From NCBI RefSeq assembly GCF_036588685.1, contig NC_086373.1:56923164-56987163 (forward strand): a stretch of DNA of 64,000 bases, given 5' to 3'. This stretch comes from Mytilus trossulus (taxonomy: Eukaryota; Mollusca; Bivalvia; Mytilida; Mytilidae). The notes beneath the pieces were generated by a model. That model did not search any database, was not told the DNA's origin, and was given only the letters and a program-made list of their open reading frames with translations. Shown piece after piece: positions 12,000 to 24,600 of the stretch (its first letter is position 1; each line of letters begins with the position of its first letter). The translations under genes were made by a program, and so were the position numbers.

Positions 12000-12180
12000 T
12001 ACTTAATAGCGTCCATTTAGCTGAACTAGTATAAATGAATATTGTTGAGGGGCCAGCTGAAGCCGCCCCCAAGTGCGGGATATTTTTCCCTGCGTTGAAG
12101 ACTTATTGGTGGCATTCTGCGGTTTTCTGCTCTTTTGTCGGGTTGATGTCTCTTTGACACATTACCCGTTTCTTTCTCTT
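12000..12180 (+). repeat. Interspersed repeat R6
   Basis: It shares the ordered landmarks CTGAACTAGTATA, GGGGCCAGCTGAAG, GTGCGGGA, TGAAGAC and GTCGGGTTGATGTCTCTTTG with 21171-21345 (plus) and inverted copies at 3585 and 52760. Confidence 0.6.
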
Positions 12181-12445
12181 TTCTATAACATTGTAAATAA
12201 GAGTAAAGTTATTCTGAAATGACAACTACCTTGTAAAAATGAAGTAATGATTTCCAATCCCACTTGTGGCGAGGCGTGGTCGATTTATACCTTAACTGAC
12301 AAGAATAGCCAATTTTTCTGACGACGGTCGTTGTTTCTTTTGATATCCTTGTTTTCCCCCATCCTTTACAACAAAGGCCATGATTATCCGAAAATTGTTG
12401 AAAATGGCATTAAACACTATCAAATAAACACTAAACTTTTCTTAC

Positions 12446-12694
12446 CTACGTATATACTGTTGATCGCGCTTACGTCGTTGTATAGTTCAGTTGGTATAGA
12501 TCCTTGTTTTTTATTCACCTCCATTAATGTTGTGTTACTGCCGTAGATGATGTAGCTACCGTAAACACGGAGAGCATAGTTGTTAAATTTTGAGTTAGTT
12601 GAAATGACCGGTTGAACATCATTTCCTTTACTACTTGCCGATTTCAGTTCTCCTTCGTTGTAAGTTATCCAGTATAATCTTTCCTCATCAATAT
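12446..12694 (-). CDS. YWTD gene exon 5: blades four to six
   Basis: 249 nt flanked by acceptor AATAATTTTAG and donor GTAAGA. It encodes IDEERLYWITYNEG, ALRVYGSYIIYGSNTTLMEV and DVSAINSIYV, which closes the sixth blade. One base (G) remains for the next exon, which was not identified. One weak candidate is an acceptor near 12291 followed after three codons by a stop. Confidence 0.78.
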
Positions 12695-15600
12695 CTAAAA
12701 TTATTTAAAAAAATAGATAAACATAAACAAAAGCTAACGAAAAAAGATTGCAGAACAATCTAGTCAACACATCATAAGATGTGAACAAACAAACCAAGTA
12801 ACGGGGAAAATCCAGGACGCACGAAAGGAACAATTCATTAAAACATCAGGTAACAAGTAAAACAACTACACGTACTTGGATCAGGTGAACAGGCACAAAA
12901 GAAAAATAAAAACATTGAGGCTACTGAACTAACAAACAATATTTAGGGAGCCGAATACCATGGCAGATGAACAAACAAAAAGATAAACCAAATCATCGAG
13001 GCAAGTGATCGAGGCACGTGAGAATGCAAAAAATAGAAATAGTAAAATGAAATCATCGTAAGAGAGAAACTGTCCGAAATAATAAAAAAAAAATTAACGT
13101 TCTTAACCTTTTGCTCTATTTGGAACATCCCTGGCAAGATCGGACACCTAAGTAAGTTATATGAAAAAGGTGAAATAACCAAAATAATCGAACTCCCAGG
13201 AAAATTCATATCAGAAAGTTTCTAATCTAATGACAACATCATAAGCTCGAACATATCAAACGAATGGAAAACAATTGTCATATTCCTGACTTGGTATTGG
13301 CATTTCCTTATGTAGAAAATGGTGGATTAAATCTATTTTTATAGCTAGCTAACTCCGATTTGTATTACAGTCGCATTGAATTATATCATATTGATAACAA
13401 TATGTGAGCAAAACAAACAGACATAATATGTAAAAATGTTGGAAATATTGGTACAGCAGTCTACCTCGTGTTATAATCTTAATCCCTACAAAAAATATAT
13501 ATATTAACAAAGAAAAACAGAACTACATATAGACAAAACAACAGAGAAACAACAAAGGAAGACCTGTAGTCTCGACAAGGTTGGCCTCTCTTGTAATGCA
13601 TACATTATCAGCAAAGATATGCAAACGATATTGGATTAATTCACCTATTTTGTGAATTGTATATGAGAGTGTGTTTGGAATAACATTGTAAAAATAAATA
13701 ATATAAATTACAACATGTATTCATTTCTATCACAATAGGTACTCATATGTCATCATCTGCGTGAACAGGTACGCATAGCAATCTTAATACTATTAAAGTA
13801 AACATTTATAAATCACGTTTTTAAATTGTGAGGACAATAATATCGTGCGTGACATTGAAAAATAAGTACTTAAAACTATACCGTCCTTTGTTATCAAATA
13901 TGTTATTCTGATAAACGAAATTTTTTAATAACATGTAGTATACGGATATAAAAATCAAAAGTGGCATCCCTATATATATATTTATCTAATTATGTGGCAA
14001 TTGATTGGATTATCTTATGGGTCATACCCTGTATCAGCTCACTAAATAAATCAAAATGTACTAACAGGTCTTAATAAAATTGACAAACTTGTGGAATTCG
14101 GAAGGCATTCGAAGGGATTTTCGGTTATCAAAAATGAAAACTTATTTGATAATCATAAGAGAAACAGATTCGTACATAGTAACTCGTAGATTACCGGATA
14201 ATCGAATTTATCCAATTAAATCCACTGGTACTTTTGTAAGAATATGTACATGTACTCATTGTGAAATTATTACCATAAGAAAAGTGTCAACACTGACAAA
14301 TAACAATTTTACAAACATTATTTGCTAAAATGAGATGTAAGCTACAGACCCTAAAACAATTTTTTGCCATATATGCATATCTATATAAGATATTCTATAG
14401 CCTAGTAATTATATTAAAAGACCAAAAGAAAACAAAAACGAAGGATATGGGTTATCCATCAAAGATGTTATTGTTTATCTCAAAAACAGTGAGGCCTTCA
14501 ACACGGAGGAACACTTTTGTTGTTGTTTTTAAATGAAACGAATATGTATGACTCATCTGACTCAAGGAAGCCCTTTTGTGAAATTGTTTGACTTAATTTG
14601 ACTGGTTTATACACTGACACTGTTTGTGCTCTGGTTTTCAATAAAACATTGTGTTTACTACCCGTGTATTTGGTTTATATTGCATGCAAATACGACATAA
14701 ACGATACATTTTAATTAATCTTTTGTTTTTTAGTTGATTTAATTCTTTTTATCAATATTATTATAGCATAAAATTATTTGTCCTTTTTGTTCACTTTCCT
14801 TTCTTTTTCCTAGACATACCTAAATCCATACAGTCAACACGCACATTTCCTAAGGGTACTATTACTTTTTTTTCAGATAAGTTGAATGATGATTTTATTA
14901 TTCTATCATATCGTTCAACGTAGTATATCAGCCTGAAAGAAACAAATATTACATATCAACAACTAAATTTGTTTCGATAGATTGGATGGAAACAAACATT
15001 TAAAAAAAGGAGCAGTAAAATCGTTGAAATAATTTAATTTTGTTGCCGTAACCCCGTCACAAATCGCCTATTATGACGTCACCAAATGCTACTAATCTAC
15101 CATTTACAGGCCATGAACAACATGATAGGTCACTGCAAACACACGTTCTTCAAAAGTTCGAACTATCTAGGATCAATCTCTGCTTTTGTTGGATTGCCAC
15201 TTGGTATGTGTATCCTCTTTTAACTACAAACAGGAGGATTACACTGCTAATGGATGTGAAAGGATATGCCAATTGAACATTTTTGTATGAAATAACAAAA
15301 ATCCTAACTTAAATGGTCCTACCAATATGTCACTCGGGGCATTGTGTCTTATTAAATAAATGCTACCAATTATCTCCAAATTCAACAAACACCTTACCAT
15401 AAGATTACTATCATGATGGCAATGATGCATCGTCCTTATTCAGCCACCCGATATTTTTGACTTAATCAACAAACACCTTACCATAAGATTACTATCATGA
15501 TGGCAATGATGCATCGTTCTTATTTAGCCACCCGATATTTTGGACATTATCGTAACGTGTTATCTCCAAAAGAAACAAAACTTAATTGTACAATTTTGAT

Positions 15601-18600
15601 ATTAAATTAGCATTGCACCAGCATAGTGAAGTAAAAGAACAGATTAACAATGAACCGATTTAACTTGTTCATACACTACCATTGTTGACAGATTAGCCGT
15701 TGTAGCAGAACAAATCTACAAATATATGGGACTAACAATCAACCACTAGCAACTCCTTTCCAACAAAAAAACACGACGGTTAGTACAGTTAAAAATCGGT
15801 TTACCATCGGGTATTTGCGGAATTCATATTTATGTTCAATTTCATGTTTCTTATTAGTGTCTTGTGGATTGCTGTTCGTCTTTTCGTGGTTTTTTGTTTT
15901 GACTATGTAACTGTGTTATATTGATGCAACTGATGGTTAAGATTGTAAATTTGACATAAACGAGAAGTGGTATATATATGTGCGTCAAAATAGTTCCAAG
16001 ACTAGTTACATTTTGATATCATATATCAACTCAAGATCACCGTTTCTTTTATCTCCAATACAGAAGTATAGTAGTGTTAAAGGAAACAAGGGTCCTTTTT
16101 GGAAAATTGAAGACAACTCTCCGAAATTTTATGGCAGCCACCACGAGGTGGTTGACGTTTTAAGATATAATTGTCACAGATGAACATAATCCCGTCCTCT
16201 TTTCCTCGATTGTGACAACCCCTTATTTTTTGTGAGGTTCGTGTTGCTCAGTCTTTAGTTTTTTTTTTTACATTGTGAAGACTGGTGTGTCTTTCCGTCT
16301 ACTTTTGTTTGCACTTTTTACAAAAACGTGATCAGTTATCTCGACTCATAGGTTTAGGAAGTTCTCTTGGTTTTGCGCGCTTCTTTTTATTTAGTTATAA
16401 CATATATCCGAAGAAAACAATTTCAAACAAAATGTAAAACAAGACAAATCATATTGATGTTCAGTATTTGATACAATTTATAAATTAAACAGCGTACCTG
16501 TTAGCTAGATCCAATTGAATAACGAAAGGACTTCTTATAGTCTCTGGAAACGTATATTTATATGTTCCATTTAGATTGCACCTGACAATACTACTAGTCC
16601 CAATTTCTGTCCAATAAATATGGTCAAACTTGGAATCAATTGCTAGCCCAGCTGGATTTGTGCCAGTCTTTAGAACAGTTTCCAATGTTATATTTATTGA
16701 GGGATAGTTAAATCTGAATAAAAAGATGGTACAATTATTGTATGAAGGACATTTTGTTCATTTATAAAAACACTCAATTGAATCAGCCTTTCAAACATCC
16801 AAGTTAGCTGTTATTTCAAACATTAAAAAGACACTAATTGTCGAATTGCTCATCACGGCATATAAATCTGTTGCGTTTGGTGTGAAAACTAACCATACAC
16901 GTATCTTAACTGAAAACTACGAACACTTCCCGATATTTCTTTTCCTATTTATGTTTCCATTTCTTTTCCGCATGTCACATGTGTCACGTAATTACCATGG
17001 AGTGAAATAATAAAAAAAAAATAAGTGTTGCATTGAAGATAAACTTATTATTTTTTTTGTAATGTTCTTATTAGTATTTTGACTTTTTTGAACAAGTTTG
17101 TTAGTTATTCTCAACTTGATTAGAACGAAAAAAAAAGATGAATTATGAGAGCGTCAGTTATTTTTTTTATCCGGAAATCTTCTCGGGAATTCGATCAGAA
17201 TATTACGTTTAATAGTTCACACTATAGAATGATGTTGTTCATTAATAAAGGTGTCAATCCAACTGCTGATACTATTAGAAAGGACACTCCTAGAATACTG
17301 TAGAACGGAATCTTCTAGAACAATGTAATCATAAGAAGTTTATTTATAATTATGCATCTTTTATTATGTTCATTCTGGAATCGTTATGTAAGTTAAATAG
17401 ACAGTTTTAATGATTCCATACGTCTCTATAACTGTTCTAGTGATTTCTAAACTGCACAATTGTAATATCATTTATATTATGTAAACATATCATTAGACCA
17501 CACAAAACAAATAACGCCAACTTAAATAATATGATAGTTACAATATCATTACAGTATCAAATGTATCGTTATGATATAGCAATATCACATAATAATATAG
17601 TAAAATGACAAATCAGTATGAAAAGTTAGATCCATGTTATATCAAGTGGTCTTAGTATAAAAGAATATCTTAATGACATCGTTAAATGACAGAATAACAT
17701 AAGAATGAAGCTTCATGTTATATCTCTCTCAGGCAGATTTAATAAACTTTAACTAAAATTGTTCGTTTAGAAATTTTGAAGTTATTAAGAAACTAAGGTT
17801 TTAACTCTCTCAGGCAAAGTTGCCTTTAGATGAATTTGGCTATTTTTTAAAGGTATTTTTGACATATACCTCTTCAACAGTTTCGGTAATTATGCTTCTT
17901 CGGATTTCAAATGTTTGGCTTTGAGCGTTCCTGGTGAAGGTAAATCCAGAAAAGCGCATCGGACGCACGAAATTACTAAACGTGTTGTTTTCAATTTTGC
18001 ACATCACTAGCTCGATACCTCTGCTGGTGGACTATCAGTCCCTGATGGTATCACCAGCTCAGTAGTCACTACTTCGGTACTGACATGATTTAACCAATTT
18101 TACTAAAATTGTCTGTTTATAAATTTTGAAATTATTTAGAAAATACGGATTCAACTCCCTCAGGCAAAGTTGGCTTTAGATGAATTTGGCTAATTATTTA
18201 AGGTATTTTTGACATATAGCTCTTCAACGGTTTCGGTTCTTATACATCTTCGGATTTCAAATGTTTGGCTTTGGCGTTCCAGATAAAGGTAAATCAAGAA
18301 AAACGCGTTGAACGCAAGAAATTAGTAAAGGTTTTTTTTTTCTTCATTTTTTTTTCATATCAAAATGTCTTTACATTATATGAATTTATCTTAGTGATAT
18401 AGCAAATTGACAGAGTATAATAGTCAAATGGCTTAATAGTATAGAAAATGTGCTTTGTGTTATATCTCCGCCCTTAATGATATGATTATTGTTATCATAA
18501 GACAGTTGTGGCGTTTCATAGAACAGTGTACAGAAACATTATGCCTCTTAAGATACAATCCAAGTTTTATTTTAAAGAACTTGAACTTTTGGTGATGATA

Positions 18601-21600
18601 ATCCGTTATAAGACAAATACATTGTAGTTTATCATGTGTTTAGATTAGAAATTTTGCAGTATTTTAGAATAACATGATATTGCAGAGCTTGTGTTTCACA
18701 TTATGGTTTCCTTAATAGCGGGTTGATGCTTACAAGGAATTTATTAAAACATGTGTTCAAAGTAGTAAAATTGAAGTCATTCCTTCGAAAAACATATGAG
18801 TTGATTGACTGTTACAGCAGATGTTTTTGACAGATGATATGTTCCATTTGCTGTAACCATAATCCCTTCCTCTTTCCTTTTTCGTATTTACACAAGCAAC
18901 ACAAGAGTATTGTTTTCTACCTGTGCAGCGTTATTTGCTTACCCATTTTGGAGTATTAGAAATTAATTCAGGTGTTTAGCAGGGTTTTGTATTGCTCAGT
19001 CATTATTTGTTGTTTTTGTGTTTGTATACTGTTCTTTGGTCTTTTTTTATCATGGAGTTTTTAGTTTGTCCTCGACTTAAATATCTCTTTTGGTATCTTC
19101 CGAGACAATTTTATGGTTAGAAGCCTTTTGTACATCAAGCTAAAGAACATGCATTTGAATTCTGAATCAATTTAACTTCTTTATGTGTTAAATCAGCAAA
19201 CGTATAAACAAGAATAGAAGTTGTAATATAGAGTGTATTTTGTCTTTGATATAATGTGAAAGACGATTAATACTTCAAACACGACTTCAAGATAAAAATA
19301 CAAAATGTATTTTCTTGTATTAAGCCTGTTGATCATTACTTTTATGTATATCTGAATGATCAACAGAAAGTATTAGATCTGATTATCATAGAATTTAATG
19401 CATTACCTAAACATAGAAAAGACACTAGTCTCCTTTGAAAATGGTGATAAGTTTGTATACAGGAGCATGTTTAATAGATGATTAATTGAGACAATGTTTA
19501 ATGAATAAAGTTTTAAATGGTGACGGATATGTCTCAGATGTTGAAAATGAAATCTTCATTTTAAATCCTATAAATATTGATCCAGCAAATATATTCTAAT
19601 TTTACATGATAATTCATTTTCAGAATACTTGGAATTTATAACATATCATTGACCTTTTAATGTAAAAATTAAGCAAACATATCAGGCTCATAGTTTTGGT
19701 ATCAAACATTCGTTGTGTCTAAATACATGAGACTCTTCAATGACGCTCAATCAAAACCGTTTTCAGGCCAAATTATGTACAATTATTAAGAAATAGTGTA
19801 TCCTTTTATATGTCGTTAGCATGAATTCTCGATTTGTTTTACCATACAAGAGTCTGTAAGTCATTATGATAGGTTTTTTATAGTTAAGAAAGTTCAAATC
19901 ATGATGTGTGTCTTAGTTTTAACAACATTCTTACCATACGTCTTTTTGTATTTGATTAAGCGAAAATTATGATTAACACATAAACTTTCGAATTGAGTCC
20001 GTATATATTATATATAATATATCTATTTTATCTGTAAAATACTCATTAATTTACCAGGCTTATAAGAACACTCCTTATATATACCAGCATTAAAATTGTG
20101 TACACCAAAAGCTCGTTTTTTTCCTGGAAAGACTCATCAGTGACGCTCTATATACAAAGATAAAAAGTCCAAATAAAGTACAAATTTAAAGAGCATTGAG
20201 GTCCCAAAATTTATAAGGATCTTTGCCAAATACAGCTAAGTTCCTCTATGATGTTTCACTTCAGACATGTCAGACGGGCGTTTCGTCTACAAAAGACTCA
20301 ACAGTGAAGCTCGAATCAATAGTTATATTTAGCGGGTGTATTGTATACATGACTGTCATATTTGCATAGTGCATTCAAGGAAGCGTTTACTGAGTTGACG
20401 AAGCACTCCTTTTTTATTCCCTTAAATGGTTTGTAATATACCTCGATTTGTGTCTCCAGAATGGATTTAACCAAGATATTTTACTGTTACCTCCAACTAG
20501 ATAGCAGATAACATGTTGTGATAATTATTTGTATGCTTGTGGGCAAATCTCATCTTAACCTGCGTCATTGGTTTACCAACACAACATAAGACAAACATAG
20601 AAAAATATAAGTCGTTTATTATTATCACATTAACCTATTAATTTCAATTTGGGTTGCTCACCCAATTGTGTCAATAAACCGAAACTGTAAACAACTGGCA
20701 TACAAGAGGAAGGTTTCGCTAGCTTTAAAACCAGGTGTTATCCACAATTTTCTTCAGAAAACGTCTGTTCCAAGGAATTGATGGTTGTTTTTCATTCGTT
20801 AGGTTGGTTGATAAAGTAAAATGTTTGATTTCGTCCTTTTTCCTTTTTAAATTCATACTGGAGAACGGCATTTATTTTTTCTTGTTTGACTCATTAAAGC
20901 AGTTAAACGCGCACACAAAAAATAACAAAATGATTAACGTTACCCGATCTAAAAGTATTGAAGGCTATAATCACACTAACAACTAATAAATGAGCCGTAT
21001 TCTTCCAGACTTAAATATCAACTCATACACATCAAGTTAAGACTTAAGAATCAATAGGATTTGATCCGTTAATTTATTGAAGGAATAGCGATGCATGCTT
21101 AAAAAACGCATCTAGACTTTGTTAGTCTTGTGTGATTTTTAGTTTTAGTTTCTTGTGTATAATTCGGAGTTAGGTATGATGTCCAGTATCACTGAACTAG
21201 TATACATTTTTAAGGGCTCAGCTTAAGGACACATTCGGGTGCGGGAGTTACTCGCTACATTAAAGACCCATTGATAGCCTTCGGATGTTGTCTGCTCTAT
21301 GATCGGGTTGTTGTCGCTATGACACATCCCCCTTTTCACTTCTCAAGTTTATAAGTTATATAGGACAGGTTGAAAATCAAATAAAGTTTTTGAATTAAAT
21401 TAAAGTCAACTTTTTCCTAATCCAATTATAACAATTGCATATCTTCATACCAATGATTTGGCATGACATGTACTTGATAATATCTAGATACTACAGTGGC
21501 ATGACATTGACTTGACAATATCTAGATACTACAGTGGCATGACATGGACTTGATAATATATAGATACTACAGTGGCATAACATGGATTTGATTATATCCA

Positions 21601-24600
21601 GATACTACAGTGGTATGACATGAACTTCTTAATGTCTAGATACTACAGTGGCATCACATGGAATTCATAATATCTATAAACTATGGTAGCATGACAAGGA
21701 CTTGATAATATCTAGATACTAGGGCGGCATAACATGGACTTGATAATATTAAGATACTAGAGTGGCATGACATGGACTTGATAATATCTAGATAATACAG
21801 TAGCATGACATGGACTTGGTAATATCTTAATACTACAGTGTCATGACATTGACTTGATAATATCTAGATACTACAGAGGCATGACATGTACTTGATAATT
21901 TGTAGATACTACAGTGGAATGAAATATCTATAAACTACAGTAGCATGACAAGGACTTGATAGTATCTAGATATTACAGTGGCATGACCATGACCTGATAA
22001 TATTAAGATACTAGAGTGGCATGACATGGACTTGATAATATCTAGATAATACAGTAGCATGACATATGGACTTGATAATATCTTAATACTACAGTGTCAT
22101 GACATTGACTTGATAATATCTAAATACTACAGAGGCATGACATGTACTTGATAATTTGTAGATACTACAGTGGAATGACATGTACTTGATAATATCTATA
22201 AACTACAGTGACATGACAAGGACTTGATAGTATCTAGATATAACAGTGACATGACAAGGACTTGATAATATTTAGATACTAGAGTGACATGACATGGACT
22301 TGATAATATTTAGATACTAGATTGGCATGACATGGACTTGATAATATCCAGATACTACAGTGGCATGACATGGACTTGATAATATATAGATTCTACAGTG
22401 GCATGACATGAACTTTATAATATCTAGATACTACAATGACATGACATGGACTTCATAATATCCAGATACTACTTGATGGTACATAGACACTACATTGGTA
22501 TGACATGGACTTGATAATATCTAGATACTACAGTGGCATGACATGGACTTGATAATATCTAGATACTACAGTGGCATGACATGGACTTTATGATACATAG
22601 ATACTTCAGGTGTATGACATGGACTTGATAATATCCAGATACAACAGTGGCATGACATGAACTTCTTAAAATCTAGATACTACAGTGACATGACATGGAC
22701 TTCATAATATCCAGATACTACTTGATGAAACATAGATACTACAGTGGCATGACATGGACTTTATGATACATAGATACTACAGTGGTATGACATGGACTTG
22801 ATAATATCTAGATACTACAGTGGCATGACATGGACTTAATAATGTCTAGATACTACTGTGGCGTGACATGGACTTAATGATACATAGATACTACAGTGGT
22901 ATGGCATGGACTTGATAATATCTAGATACTACATTGGAATGACATGGACTTGATAATATCTAGGTACTAAAGTGGCATGACATGAACTTGGTAATATCTA
23001 GATACTACAGTGGCATGAAATGTACTTGATAATATCTATATACTACAGTAGCATGACAAGGACTTGATATCATCTTGATACTACAGAGGCATAACATAGA
23101 TTATATAATATATATATACTACAGTGGTATGTCATGAACTTGATAATATCTAGACATCATAGTTCAAATGTGTATATATATATCTGAACACCATATCAGT
23201 TCCTCATTATCACTCTTGTAATCTTTAGTATATTACGACATTAAGAATAATTTACTTATTGTTTTTGAATCGGCAATATGAAGAACAATCTTAGATCATG
23301 TCACTGCTTTGTCTAGGGTAGCCCTTTTGCATCCATTATACCTCTTTAACCTTGCGTTGGAATTTATTGACACTCTTAACCATATGAAATTGCACCTCTC
23401 GGATTTTGATCGAAATTCTTTGTTGGTCACTTTTAGCAAACCATGGCCGTTTTCAATGCTTCATGTCAGTGAGGTTAGTCGTACATGAGTATTTCACAAT
23501 TAATCGAAAGGGTGTTGATGAAACGGAAGTATTTCCGGCAACAATGTTGTTTGAAGTGCAGGAAAATTCTAACTGAACAATCACATTCAGGTATTTGTAG
23601 CTAAGCTCATAATATAAGAACTCTGTGCAGTAAGATATACATACCGCATGATATCATGTTCATGATATCTTGGAAAGTAAATAAACTTATTGTTGTAATC
23701 ATAATCCATGGAAAACATTTCAGCATTTTGTCGAATAAGTAGTTTTGAGTTCCTGGTTCTAAGATCAAGCTCCATAATGGTGAATTTTGTTGTAAACAAA
23801 ATTTTCTGTTGGAAGCCTGTAACAAATCATATAGTATATCAATTACCAATAACATTAACGATACTAATTTTTCTGCTCAAGATGCGCATTTCACAAATGT
23901 AACAAATGTTATGTTCTATTACTATCAATGTCTTGTTTTGTCATAGTTCACTTAGCCGTCAATCTGATTATAATACAGATAACCACGATATTTAGGTGTC
24001 TTTCGCCATCTTGGATTGTAAAAAACAGAGAATCTTAGGTCCATATTTTCTATCAAGTTAGCAAAATTTGATGCAGGATTGCAGATTTTTAATGTGAATT
24101 TTCATTTAAAAGAACCAATTTATAAGAATGTAACTTATAAATATTAATATTTTTACTAGTGTAGATTATTTTTGGTTGTTTTTTTAATATTTTCAAATTT
24201 GCAATTTAAGGGGAGGTAACTCTAAAACAGTGCATTTTCTGAAGGACTCTTCATGAAATTTTCCTATTTTGTCTTTTAGCTGGAAAAAACGTACGGTGAC
24301 CCTATCTTTTCTTTTGATATTCTCAAAGAATTGTATGAAAGCAATCTTTTCCTAATTTATTTGACAATTCTACCATTTTGTTTAGTTTCTATTCACAAAA
24401 TGTTGTTTTTTCCTGTATAATCCATACAAAATTTGTCATTTTGTCACAACCTGTAGTTTGAGAAAATGCACGGTGACCTATCATTTTTATAATATTTTTG
24501 AACATGTATCAATAGATACTACATTTTGACAAAGTATGAACAAATTCTATCATTTTTATTTTAGACTACCATACCACCTTAAGAAGATGTTCCACTTTCA

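Larger units (their letters stand above)
16714..23644 (-). other. YWTD gene intron 2, 6.9 kb and repeat-rich
   Basis: It contains R1b direct repeats (17748-18330), an R5 copy (18835-19130), a decayed R1 piece (19690-19775), a two-ribozyme R1 locus (20054-20345), R6 (21171-21345) and the 38-bp minisatellite (21457-23163). An 83-codon frame at 20735-20986 lacks an ATG and shows no domain; I do not call it. Confidence 0.6.

Noticed and set aside
12230..12291. Final exon of the YWTD gene ending after three codons
   Set aside because: The acceptor (CTTGTCAG) fits the phase and gives a stop, but the evidence is too thin to call; left as an open possibility.
16485..16685. ATG-initiated 66-codon frame as a complete small gene
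   Set aside because: The frame is the interior of a YWTD exon with acceptor and donor sites; the ATG is an internal Met and the last codons run into the intron.
21457..23163. CRISPR-like array
   Set aside because: Units are contiguous 38-bp tandem repeats without spacers, in a eukaryotic intron.
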